Of a DNA stretch of 64,000 nt, positions 54,883-63,875 are shown piece after piece. The notes under the pieces are model-generated. The model had not been told where the DNA came from, did no database searches, and was given only the letters and a program-made list of their open reading frames with translations. Where the stretch lies: the NCBI RefSeq assembly GCF_026262505.1, contig NC_067206.1, positions 18,497,319-18,561,318 of the forward strand. The letters run 5' to 3'. The position numbers and the translations under genes are program-made. Positions within the stretch are counted from its first letter, which is position 1. Each line of letters starts with the position of its first letter. This stretch comes from Trichomonas vaginalis G3 (lineage: Eukaryota; Parabasalia; Trichomonadida; Trichomonadidae).

Positions 54883-55659
54883 ATGTTGTTCTATTTGCAA
54901 AGTACAGACCTAATGATTACGGGACATTAAAATTACAAACTAACCTTGGTCTTCAGAATGAACCACTAACTTTCAGAGTTCTTGATTTTAGCACTATCGC
55001 TTCATTTGTTATAACAGACACTAACGATTTCATTATATTTGAAATTGATGGTATTAGTACTGAAATTCATTTTAAAGCAAGAAATAAATATGATATTGAT
55101 ACGTTAGAGAAAAAGATTCAGGATCTCATTGATGAAAAATTTAACGGAGCCCTTAACTGTGAATTAACTGATTCAGGAATAATAAAATTTAGTTCCGAAA
55201 AAGAATTTAAAATTACTGATATGACTCATCGAGCACGTTTATTACTAAGTGCTTATCATCAAGAATTACCATTAAAATCTTCTATTGAAAATCAAAAATA
55301 TAATTGAAATGAAATCTGCACCCTACATATGTTATGGAAACTGTTTATATGTTGAATCAAAAATAAGTAATGTAACAGGAATTTCAGGAGTTAATAATAA
55401 AAATTCTGTTATAGAATATAAATTGTTCTGTTACGCCGTTAATTCTGTATTCATGCCTAATTTCCCGATTTTATTAAGACACGAAGGAAAATGGGTTCGA
55501 ATTCAACCACACCATTTAAAAGATATGACATTTAGATTAGTTGATTTTCAAGGCGAACCAATTGAAATTAAAGCTCCTGTGCAGATGACCATAGAAGTTG
55601 ATTTTTGGTCTAATATAAGAGCTAATGGACTAGATGATGAACCAGGTATAAAAATATAA
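54883..55659 (+). pseudogene. Candidate Polinton minor capsid (penton-like) protein (copy 2)
   Basis: Same protein as 1734-2512. The C-terminal half is well readable: APYICYGNCLYVESKISN, FCYAVNSVFMPNFPILL, WVRIQPHHLKDMTFRLVDF and an acidic end. A beta-rich single-jelly-roll capsid protein is the best guess, by resemblance of the RL.DFQG.PI motif to other Polinton penton proteins. Divergent from the tail fibre with about 20 bases between starts. Broken, one or two breaks. Confidence 0.5.
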
Positions 55660-55667
55660 ATTTTAAA

Positions 55668-56282
55668 TTAATTCGTTAAAACATATTTCAAGCAGAGTTT
55701 ATATTCTGTTGAAAGTTTTGTGTATTCATTCGAATATTTATACTTAAACTCAACTCCTGTAGTTCCTGGTGTTTCGATTATTCTAATATTACCGATTTTC
55801 ATAAATACTGGTGTTTGACCACAACATTCGATTTCAGGGTCAAGATAATCAATAATGCACTGTTTACCTGTTATTCTTGATATAACATTTTCTAAATCCT
55901 CCTTTGTTAAAATTATTTGATTCTTACTAATAAGATTTGTCAAAAGCTTCTTATCGTCTTTGAGTAAAATTGTTTGGTATAAATTAAGGAGGTAATGGTC
56001 TACGTTATCTGAAGGATTTGTTTGAATAGTTGAATATGGATTGTCGTTGGCATCTCTTGAAATTATAGGCTCTAATGGAGGTGGATATTCTAACTTAACT
56101 TCACTGTTAGCGTTTGCGTTTGAAGCTGTGTTTAAATTAACCGACTTAAGTTCTTCTTTATCTTTCAAGTTTTCGGAGCTGTAATTTTTGATTATAATAT
56201 TATTTGTCGTTCTTGAATCAACATTCGACGTCGGTTCGATTGGAACATTCACTGCACCGGCTAAGATGGATTTACTTCTCAT
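55668..56282 (-). CDS. Polinton protein of unknown function, proline-rich N-terminus (copy 2)
   Basis: 204 residues, whole. Low-complexity N-terminal half with Asn/Ser/Thr and YPPPLEP, then a compact C-terminal half with LISKNQIILTKEDLENVISRI and PEIECCGQTPVFMKIGNIRI. It ends convergently with the candidate penton gene (stops 9 bases apart) and is divergent from the 130-residue gene. Family not recognised. Confidence 0.65.
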   Translation of the reverse strand: MRSKSILAGAVNVPIEPTSNVDSRTTNNIIIKNYSSENLKDKEELKSVNLNTASNANANSEVKLEYPPPLEPIISRDANDNPYSTIQTNPSDNVDHYLLNLYQTILLKDDKKLLTNLISKNQIILTKEDLENVISRITGKQCIIDYLDPEIECCGQTPVFMKIGNIRIIETPGTTGVEFKYKYSNEYTKLSTEYKLCLKYVLTN

Positions 56283-56317
56283 TTTCTAGAGAATAAAAAC
56301 CTTTTATTACTATAAAA

Positions 56318-56710
56318 ATGAATAATATCTTTGATAAAGGTTTAAATGTGAAACTTGAAAATGAAAATCTTGTTGAATTCACTGAAACGGGCGCAGTTTA
56401 TAAAGATGTTGAGGTGTTAAATAAGAAATCAAAAGGCAGGAGTAGAAATATGAACATCGATTATAAACCATTTACTATTTACGTAAATGATGGTTCTGGT
56501 GGTTCAAACATTAAATATGCCGAAAGTAATAGAGTTTATGCGTTAAAAGGTGAAGCACCATCGATTAAAAACAGTTATTCAAATCTTTATCCTCAAAAAC
56601 TGACTGATCCAGAAAGTGTGGACATGAATGACACCAAAAATATAAACAGAAATGGTGATAGAGATGGATGGAATCTATTCACTACACCTCATCTAAAAAT
56701 AAAGCTTTAA
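56318..56710 (+). CDS. Small Polinton protein of unknown function (copy 2)
   Basis: 130 residues, whole: MNNIFDKGLNVKLENENLVE, a basic patch KKSKGRSRN, then VYALKGEAPSIKNSY and an ending WNLFTTPHLKIKL. The stop overlaps the ATPase stop by four bases, as in copy 1. Conserved between copies, so it was a real gene. Function unknown; a packaging or virion accessory is possible from its neighbours. Confidence 0.65.
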   Translation: MNNIFDKGLNVKLENENLVEFTETGAVYKDVEVLNKKSKGRSRNMNIDYKPFTIYVNDGSGGSNIKYAESNRVYALKGEAPSIKNSYSNLYPQKLTDPESVDMNDTKNINRNGDRDGWNLFTTPHLKIKL

Positions 56711-57594
56711 AATAATGTTGGTCTTTCCCAAGGTATATTTTTAACATTAATTGTATTAGTCATTATATGAATTTCTAAATATGAACGTGGTGAAATGAGT
56801 GATTTATAAGCATCCCAGATTTCATCAAAAGGTAATGTTATACCTGATTGCTTCCAAATTAATTCTATATCGTATTTTGAGAAACCTTGAAATATAACGA
56901 AATCAGTAATGAGACGTTTAATGTTTAAAGCTAAAAACCTCCACGTCTGCATAAGTATTGCAACAGTCATGTGATAATGTCTGACTTTAGTAATTAAATT
57001 AGCTAATGGTGAATCTGGTTTTGAAACTAAACCTTTACCAGCGAAATCATCACAAACTAATAAAGTGTTTGAAGGATATTTTTTAAAAGGATATTTTGAA
57101 AGTTTTGAGAGAATGTAGTTTGTCAATCGTTTCATATCATATGAACCATCCTGCTGTCTCAAATGATGTTTATCAATAATTCTTTCCATTTCTTCCGATG
57201 TCTTTTGCATTCCTGTTTGTATAAATTCAACTATTGCATAATATTTCTTCTTTCTTCTTATATAACGTTGAAGAAAAGAAATTAATTCGCTATCTGGAAC
57301 TTTAATTACTGATGCCTGAACTTTACTCATAAACGTCTTCGCTGTTGAATCCATTGAATCTGAAGTTGCTGATATAATGATTTGGTCATAATATGAATCA
57401 GAGCCTAAACGTTCAGTAATTAAAATATGACGAATTAAATTAAAAGTCTTTCCCGAACCCATTTTTCCGCAATAGAAATACACACCGTTTGAACAGAACT
57501 GATAATCCTTACTGAAGGGAAGAATTAATGAACTATTGAGTTTATCAGATTTTTCATTCATTTTTTCATCTACTTCTTCAAATAAATGTTTCAT
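56707..57594 (-). CDS. Polinton packaging ATPase (copy 2)
   Basis: 295 residues, whole frame. FtsK/HerA-type (A32-like) genome-packaging ATPase: Walker A in YFYCGKMGSGKTFNLIRHI (residues 38-56), a strand-and-switch region QIIISATSDSMDS, Walker B in SNTLLVCDDFAGKG, and a following sensor stretch (MTVAILMQTWRFL). It would drive element DNA into preformed capsids. Start taken at MKHLFEEVDEK, just after an AT-rich leader shared with the divergent small gene. Confidence 0.9.
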   Translation of the reverse strand: MKHLFEEVDEKMNEKSDKLNSSLILPFSKDYQFCSNGVYFYCGKMGSGKTFNLIRHILITERLGSDSYYDQIIISATSDSMDSTAKTFMSKVQASVIKVPDSELISFLQRYIRRKKKYYAIVEFIQTGMQKTSEEMERIIDKHHLRQQDGSYDMKRLTNYILSKLSKYPFKKYPSNTLLVCDDFAGKGLVSKPDSPLANLITKVRHYHMTVAILMQTWRFLALNIKRLITDFVIFQGFSKYDIELIWKQSGITLPFDEIWDAYKSLISPRSYLEIHIMTNTINVKNIPWERPTLF

Positions 57595-57610
57595 TTTATT
57601 ATAATTAAAA

Positions 57611-57814
57611 ATGCAAGTCAGAAATTTTGTTAATACCGTTCCCAGTCTTAATGATAAAAGTATTAAAATCTATTATGAGCACATATTTTCACAACCGTTT
57701 AAAATAATCAATGGTGAATACATTTATGAATACCCTAAACACTGGGTTGATTATAACACTGGCGAAAAAGCAATTGATGAAAAATGCAAGTCAAAAAAAA
57801 TAAGACCTCTCTAA
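57611..57814 (+). CDS. Small Polinton end gene, unknown function
   Basis: 67 residues, MQVRNFVNTVPSLNDKSIKI to KSKKIRPL, Tyr-rich middle (YYEHIFSQPF, GEYIYEYPKHWVDYN) and a basic tail. It is divergent from the ATPase with about 16 bases between starts and is the last gene before the element's right edge. Family not recognised. Moderate confidence that it is a real gene because of its tight divergent position. Confidence 0.5.
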   Translation: MQVRNFVNTVPSLNDKSIKIYYEHIFSQPFKIINGEYIYEYPKHWVDYNTGEKAIDEKCKSKKIRPL

Positions 57815-57841
57815 TTTATTTTATCCTATTTTTGATATTTT

Positions 57842-57945
57842 TTATGTTTGTTGCGGCCGAAGGTCGCAACCGCCGGAGGCCCGATTTTTTTGCCCGGTGG
57901 AAATTTTTTCCAAAAAGTTGGTGGCAAGTGGCACCAACTTTTTGA
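57842..57945. repeat. GC-rich palindromic block at the Polinton/host junction
   Basis: An island of high GC in AT-rich DNA. It contains GCGGCCGAAGGTCGC and the stem-loop AAAAAGTTGGTGGCAAGT with GCACCAACTTTTT (57913-57945). It replaces the natural 3' end of the neighbouring host gene. Nothing coding is recognised. Confidence 0.75.
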
Positions 57946-58821
57946 TGTTTTGGAAAAGCATACAATTTATATTCATCTTGAGCAATTCTTCAGCGTCGCT
58001 ATCCGATATTAATAAGTCCTTAGAGTAATCTGGATCATGCTTAAAATTTTTTTCAAAACTTTCCGCAAATGAAGCTATGAAAGTCTCGAAGTATAGTCGC
58101 TTTACACAATATGAAGAATTTTTGAATTCACTTTGATCATAAATTTTAATACAATTTTCAAATTGGCGATATAACATAAATTCTCGACGTCTGACAACAG
58201 AAATGTGTATAATCGCTTTATATTTGATATCTACAGGATAGTTTAAAATCTCATCCCAAAAAGAATTTTAAATATTTTCTAAGATTTTAAACGCCGGCTC
58301 GTAATCTATAAGACAAGCGAGAGCTTCAATAGTAAAAAGTGACATGCTGTCAATTATCGTTTCAGTATCTGGATCTATATTAGAATCTTCGAGTATATTG
58401 TCAAATACCATTTTTTGAGTAACCTCATTCAAGTTTGAGAAATCCATATACATGTTGTCATGATATTTAAAGATTTCTTCAAGGAGTTGCTTATTTTGAA
58501 TAAAGAATTTAAAATGACTAAATATTAGATCAAAAACTTCTATAAAATGAGGTAGTAAATACGGAAACTCATTAAATATTTGATTTTGAAGTATGCTATT
58601 TTATGTGTTTGTTCGAGCAATTGTATTACTTCCAACGCCACTTGATAATTGCATGATTGAAATTCCTGATCGATAATATGGAAAACATCGTCAATATCAG
58701 AATTTTCTAATTCTGGTATGTTTACTGCAAAATCTAATAACTTGGGTGTTTGTTTCGTTGAATTTTTCTTTATGAAAGTTAAATTGTCTAATTTTGGCTC
58801 AAGAGCTTGAGGAATTTCCAT
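57842..58821 (-). pseudogene. Gene C: helical (ARM/HEAT-like) host gene, decayed
   Basis: Starts MEIPQALEPKLDNLTFIKKN at 58821. Short amphipathic helix pairs follow (YQVALEVIQLLEQTHKI, FNEFPYLLPHFIEVFDLIFS, KQLLEEIFKYHDN, IDSMSLFTIEALACLIDY, FETFIASFAESFEKNF), suggesting an alpha-solenoid; no family is certain. A frameshift near 58600 moves the frame, an in-frame TAA stands at 58268-58270, and the last 30 codons run into the GC-rich palindrome, so the true C-terminus is lost. An rve transposon begins about 60 bases upstream of the start and may have cut the promoter. Confidence 0.65.
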
Positions 58822-58883
58822 CAAATTTAATACATACGATTATTTCCCCTTCAAATATAAAATCTCTATTTATAAAGTATATT

Positions 58884-61302
58884 GTAATAAACAGAAATTC
58901 ATCAAAAGTGACAGCTCTCAATTTTTTGACATTTGTAAATTCTAAATTGAATGAGAAAAATGAAATAATACTAAGCATAATACAATATTCTAGATTTAAT
59001 TATAATTAGGAAAAAGTTAGTTTTGAGAGTACTTTTCATAGGCATATAGAATGAAATCTTCTGAAAAATAATATCACATAAACTCATATTATTTTCTAAT
59101 ATATAACTATTTTATATAAAAATCAAATTCAATGATCTTAAAAGCGAAGGATAAACCTCAAAATTTACGAATATAATGAGTGGGAATATAATGCTTATCT
59201 ATCATAAAACCATATGAAATATCAATTTTTGCTTTACGCCTAATTTTTGACGACAATTAGCAAAAAATGTTAAATGTTAACACTCAGTCCATTTGAATAT
59301 GAAAAATAAAATTGACTTTGATTAAATGTTTTTATTTATCATGCAATTCTTCTTGCGACCAAAGATTTGAATAAAATTTCAAAAAATAAGATAGCTTAAA
59401 AAATAATATACGGTAGTGTTTACTAATAGATGAATAGTATATAAATTCTATTAAAATGGATTTGATCCAAAAAATATATAAAATTTGATCATAAATAAAA
59501 TTGTTTAGTAGTCATTTAAAATGATGTAATTATTCAAATTTTGCTAAGACCCATTCGTCTTTGATATATAACCCCCATTTTTGCATTTCTGGCTCGTACC
59601 AAAATTTTGAAACTTCGAATAATTTGTTAGGAGTGTAATTACTATTCGTTTTTGGATTAATATCGAGAGATAAATGTGGTGTATTGTTGTATTTTTCAAT
59701 GAACTGCTGAACTGAGTCCTTGATTTTTTGAATATCATCCAACTCGTCTGGCAAAAACTTTTCTAAGCTTGGCCACAGGCGCTCCACCTTGCCGTTCTGT
59801 CTTAGCATATACGGCAAGGTGTGCTTCCAAACTATTCCGTTTTCCTGCATAACCTGGCCGAATTCACCGCGGTTTTCACCGACGTTATCGGTCCAGATGC
59901 AGTAAGGAATAAACTCCTCTAAAAGTTTTCTTAAAACCTTCGCTGTTGAGTTGGAAGACTTGTTTTTCAATAATTTAGTTTTGAGAACTTTACGTGTCAT
60001 ATCATCCAATATGGCAAAAAATGGAAAAGAAACATTACCGTGAAGGTAATGAATATCGCAGTGCCATATCAAATTCTTTGATATGGCACGATATTTGGTA
60101 GGTGGATCTGCTGGTTTGTAATCTCTTTTTGAAGATAAACCTGATTCCATCATAAATTTTTCCACTTGATGATGCTTTATTTTTTGTAAATTGTCAAAAA
60201 TTTGATCTTTTGTCAAATCTTCTATATTTTCAAATTCTTTTGCAATTTCTTCTTTTTCTTTCTCACAATCGGGATTTTGAGCAATATTTTGAAACCTTTT
60301 AATCAATAAATAAGTTTTTGAAATTCCTCCTTTATATTGTGAAACACAAGAATTAATTAATTGTTTTTGCTCAAATGTTGGTGGATTTGGTTTTCTGCCG
60401 CGAGTAACTTTTGGTAATTCAATTTCTTGAAGTTGAAATGCTCTTCTTATTGTATTTTCGGCAACATTCAATTTAATTTTACCATTTTCCAATTCAACTT
60501 CCTTTCCCACACTTTTGTAAGATTCACCTTCTTCTATTCTTCTTTTGGCTTCAAATAGCCATTCTCTGCTTATAGATTTGGCAGTAGTCATAAAAGTGGT
60601 CCTTCTTTTGTGATAAGATTCAAATTTGAATGTGGATGATAAATAAAAATCAAAAATAATTGTTATAATTTAAATGAAGAAGTAATTTAAAACGATTTTA
60701 TTTATGATCAAATTTTATATATTTTTTGGATCAAATCCATTTTAATAGAATTTATATACTATTCATCTATTAGTAAACACTACCGTATATTATTTTTTAA
60801 GCTATCTTATTTTTTGAAATTTTATTCAAATCTTTGGTCGCAAGAAGAATTGCATGATAAATAAAAACATTTAATCAAAGTCAATTTTATTTTTCATATT
60901 CAAATGGACTGAGTGTTAACATTTAACATTTTTTGCTAATTGTCGTCAAAAATTAGGCGTAAAGCAAAAATTGATATTTCATATGGTTTTATGATAGATA
61001 AGCATTATATTCCCACTCATTATATTCGTAAATTTTGAGGTTTATCCTTCGCTTTTAAGATCATTGAATTTGATTTTTATATAAAATAGTTATATATTAG
61101 AAAATAATATGAGTTTATGTGATATTATTTTTCAGAAGATTTTGTGTTCTTCTTCAAAATTTTATTTTTTATTAAAAAGAATCTTTACAAAATATACATT
61201 TACTTTAATTAATATTTAAAAACGTGCTCTATCAAAAGTTCCAAAAATTCAATATTTTAGCTTTTCTGAGGTGTCACTTTTGATGAATTTCTGTTGACAA
61301 CA
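58884..61302. mobile_element. rve family-2 transposon, 2.4 kb, with intact transposase
   Basis: Ends TGTAATAAACAGAAATTCAT (left) and TGTTGTCAACAGAAATTCAT (right, reversed), the same as the deletion derivative at 30999-32253, where a 10-bp duplication proves the boundaries. Subterminal inverted repeats of about 430 bases (59060-59490 and 60700-61135). One 353-residue transposase on the minus strand. No clear duplication at this site. Structure and open frame make it a candidate autonomous element for the family. Confidence 0.88.
59530..60591 (-). CDS. rve-type DDE transposase, family 2 (353 residues, intact)
   Basis: N-terminal helix-turn-helix region (SREWLFEAKRRIEEGESYKS, NVAENTIRRAFQLQ) followed by an integrase core: LIWHCDIHYLHGN (first Asp), FFAILDDMTRKVLKTKLLKN, CIWTDNVGENRGEFGQVM (second Asp), LPYMLRQNGKVERLW (Glu), DX34E, then FIEKYNNTPHLSLDINP, the usual tail of IS481/IS3-like and Ginger-like cores. 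The frame is uninterrupted and all three acidic positions are present, so it may still be active. It is only distantly related to the family of rve transposons 1 and 2. Confidence 0.9.
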   Translation of the reverse strand: MTTAKSISREWLFEAKRRIEEGESYKSVGKEVELENGKIKLNVAENTIRRAFQLQEIELPKVTRGRKPNPPTFEQKQLINSCVSQYKGGISKTYLLIKRFQNIAQNPDCEKEKEEIAKEFENIEDLTKDQIFDNLQKIKHHQVEKFMMESGLSSKRDYKPADPPTKYRAISKNLIWHCDIHYLHGNVSFPFFAILDDMTRKVLKTKLLKNKSSNSTAKVLRKLLEEFIPYCIWTDNVGENRGEFGQVMQENGIVWKHTLPYMLRQNGKVERLWPSLEKFLPDELDDIQKIKDSVQQFIEKYNNTPHLSLDINPKTNSNYTPNKLFEVSKFWYEPEMQKWGLYIKDEWVLAKFE

Positions 61303-62160
61303 ATATTATAACTAGTGCAAGATAAGTGATAGAAAACAATAAAATATTACTGTTTTTATAACCTTTTTAATTTCGGTTTCAAAATGCAATGATATTTTCA
61401 TAAATTGAGAGTAGGTGCCAAAAGTGGTTACTCTTAAACAACCGTCGGATTTCCGGGTGAAATCGTGACACACTTTCGTCTTTCGTAGGTGGTGGTGGTT
61501 GTTACAAAAGGTAACTTCGAATGTAGCGTGAAATCTGCAAAAAAATTCTGAAATTTGAATGGAGAACACAAAAATTGAATAGTTTACGTCAATAAAAAAG
61601 AGAAAAATGAAGCCAATGTGTTTCGAACTTAGGACTTAGAGCAGCAATCCCACTGTTTATCCCATTACACTACATGCATCTCTCACCTCAGTGAATGAGA
61701 TCAACTATATGATAACTTTTTCCCCATTATATTCTTGTGGAAAAGTGACAAATAGCAACTTTGACCCTCTCTCCATAAATTGATATGGAAAATAGGATAT
61801 AGAATTATTTTTAGGGTATTTCTATTTTCCAAAAAATTAGTAAATCAGTTTTTTTAACATGAAAACTCTAACTTTTGTTTCTGCTTTTATTTTTTGAAAA
61901 AAATTTGGAATTTTTGTGATATAGCATAACATTTCAGAAACAATAAAATTGGATGACGATATGATATTTTTGAATCAATTTCATTTATGACATGATTTAC
62001 AAAAAATCAAAGGAAATTTCTCAAAAAATGTGCTATTATAATAGAAAAAATGTCTCACTTTATGTTTACAATGTATAGAAATCAAAAATATTATTTGTTG
62101 CTAATCTTTTAGTAAAACCAAACAGAGTTTTTCATTTTATCAATGGTGTCGAAGACATTT
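61303..62160. other. Gene-free stretch with a tRNA-like segment
   Basis: No convincing gene. A polymerase III box pair lies at 61604-61680 (listed separately). GGAAAAGTGACAAATAGC at 61739 looks like a transposon-type end and has a loose inverse partner at 63525. Confidence 0.5.
61604..61680 (-). other. tRNA-like sequence with A and B boxes (degenerate)
   Basis: On the minus strand, TAGTGTAATGGG (61661-61672) fits the A-box consensus TRGYNNARNNGG. GTTCGAAAC (61620-61628) fits the core of a B box, with tRNA-like spacing of about 32 bases. Acceptor and T stems do not pair, so I do not call a functional tRNA; a tRNA relic or SINE head is possible. Confidence 0.35.
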
Positions 62161-62162
62161 AA

Positions 62163-63325
62163 ACACCACCCGTCGGACACTGCTTGCCAATATTAAATTG
62201 ACAAGCAGTAAATAAGTTACCATAGGTGTAAGAATACGCCAATTCCAAAATGAAATTAGAAATAATACAAAATTTGTATTTAAACACCGCCCGTCGGACA
62301 CTGCTTGCCAATATTAAATTGGCAAGCAATTTCTATTGTTAATTCAGAGGCCTCGGGCTCTCCTTCTTTTTTCTCTTCCCTAATTTCTCCCTCCCGGGGC
62401 CTCTGACAAAAGTATTCAATTTTGATTTTGACATCTGACATCTGATATTTGACAATCTGACAAAAGCTCTCAATTTAAATTTGACATTTGACATCTGACA
62501 TTTTCGTTCATAAGATTCGCAGTTTACAAGAAAGCTGGGAAGCTTTGTCTAAATCCTCAGTTATTAAGACAAAGTTTCCCAACTATCTAGTAGAAACTAA
62601 AGGCTGTGGGGTACTAATATATATATAATCAGTGCCTCATAGACTTTAGTTTCTTAAATAAAATGAGAAAACTTGCTGGCAATGCATTTTGATAACAGAT
62701 TGGAAGCTATGAATCACTGATCTTGAATTAGTGATTCATAGCCTCCAATCTTTGTTAAAAGGTGCTAAACTTTTGGCAAAATGGAAGATATTATTCAAAT
62801 GTTTTGACATTTTCTAATGAGAATGAAAGGGTGAGGGCTATATATTGGCCTTATATAGCCCTCGCCCTTTGATTTCAAATAGAAATGCGAGAAACTTTTC
62901 TCAAATAGTTTATAATTTGGGAAAATTTTCTCATATTTCTACTAGGAATAGGAGCCTACGAGACACTAAACTAGTGTCAGTGCTTCGTAGGTTCCTATCT
63001 CTTAGTTGAGGCGAGCAAATTTGAAGTTAATTTGAAACAATAAAATTCAAGTTTTCTCGCCTCAACGGGAGAATGAAAGGGCGAGGGCTATATAAGGCCA
63101 ATATCTTCCATTTTGCCAAAAGTTTCGTCGATTTCTACTAGGAATAGGACCCTACGAAGCACTGACTCTAGGCCAGTACCTCGTAGGTTCCTATCCCTAC
63201 TATGAAAAGACCCAAACTTTGGGCTTATTTTAAGAAATCAGCCCAAAGTTTGGGCTTTTCTTATGGGAATGAAAGGCATTGAGGGATAACGTAATAATGT
63301 AGACTCCTCGGCCTTTCATTCTCAC
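62163..63325. repeat. Cluster of more than a dozen stem-loops
   Basis: Examples: 62180-62212 and its near copy at 62299-62330 (arm ACTGCTTGCCAAT); 62346-62405 (arm TCAGAGGCC, pyrimidine loop); 62536-62576 (arm TGGGAAGCTTTGTCT); 62595-62653 (arm AACTAAAG); 62698-62750 (arm GATTGGAAGCTATGAATCAC); 62827-62871 (arm AAAGGGTGAGGGCTATATA); 62949-62999 (arm ATAGGAGCCTACGAG); 63139-63193; 63206-63258 (arm GCCCAAA); 63272-63324 (arm GAATGAAAGGC). TTTTGGCAAAATGGAAGATA at 62777 also pairs with 63101-63122, nesting five smaller hairpins. No coding signal. Confidence 0.85.
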
Positions 63326-63875
63326 AAACCATATCATTAGTCATAAAAAATAACAAGCTTAGTGACTAAGCTAGGCAGTGTATGGCTCTACAGTATAATA
63401 ATTCAAATTCGGCTTTCCCGAATTTTCATTTAGATTGTCAATCCCATGCACAACCATAGTTCGCAATTGTAAACGATACGACACTTTTTGTTTACAGACT
63501 TTACATTTGTTTACAAATGTCACTTTTCATGTCATTTTTTGAAAATTTGTATCACTCTTCACAAAATTTATCAAATTTAGATATTTTCAAATTTTGCGAA
63601 TTGATTGAATAATTGCATATTTTATCACATGTTTCTAGAAGTATGTGTAATATTTTTGATTTCATCAAGTAATTGTCGAATTTGATCTTAAGGGTCCACT
63701 GTAAGGCCAAATAAGGTCTATCGTCGTCCCAAAATATTGCTCAAGATGGTGTTTTACTAAGGCCCAAAACTTAAAAAAACAAAAAAAAATTAACTTTACT
63801 CTTTTGAGATCCTTATCAGATGTGCAACAATTTGATGCAGTATCACAATTCGAATCCGATTTTTTAATGTAGATG
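63326..63875. other. Gene-free stretch
   Basis: AT-rich with no reliable gene. A minus-strand open frame (63665-63907) contains HHLEQYFGTTIDLIWPYSG, which faintly recalls a mariner transposase end but is too weak to call. Confidence 0.45.

Larger units (their letters stand above)
38200..57835 (-). mobile_element. Polinton/Maverick copy 2 (nearly complete, broken)
   Basis: Reads right to left relative to the window: small protein, ATPase, three small genes, tail fibre, integrase, PrimPol-helicase cassette, acidic protein, pPolB, two HNH genes, capsid gene and three further genes. About 19.6 kb, in the usual 15-20 kb range. It is inverted relative to copy 1. I could not find matching terminal inverted repeats, so the exact ends are uncertain (left between 38165 and 38400, right about 57835). 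It is broken, with about a dozen breaks plus one MITE insertion. Several genes (ATPase, integrase, acidic protein, candidate penton) still look whole. The high similarity to copy 1 suggests recent activity. Confidence 0.88.

Noticed and set aside
38165-57835. Matching terminal inverted repeats for Polinton copy 2
   Set aside because: The two edges were compared by eye in inverse orientation and show no convincing match, so the boundaries are given as approximate.
58871-61315. 10-bp target duplication around the autonomous rve family-2 copy
   Set aside because: Flanks (AAAGTATAT and ATATTATAAC) do not match as direct repeats; the duplication is clear only for the copy at 30999-32253.
61604-61680. 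A functional tRNA gene
   Set aside because: Acceptor and T stems do not pair, so it is kept only as a tRNA-like segment.
62163-63325. CRISPR-like array
   Set aside because: Repeats are inverted within each unit and differ between units; there are no constant direct repeats with unique spacers, and the context is eukaryotic.
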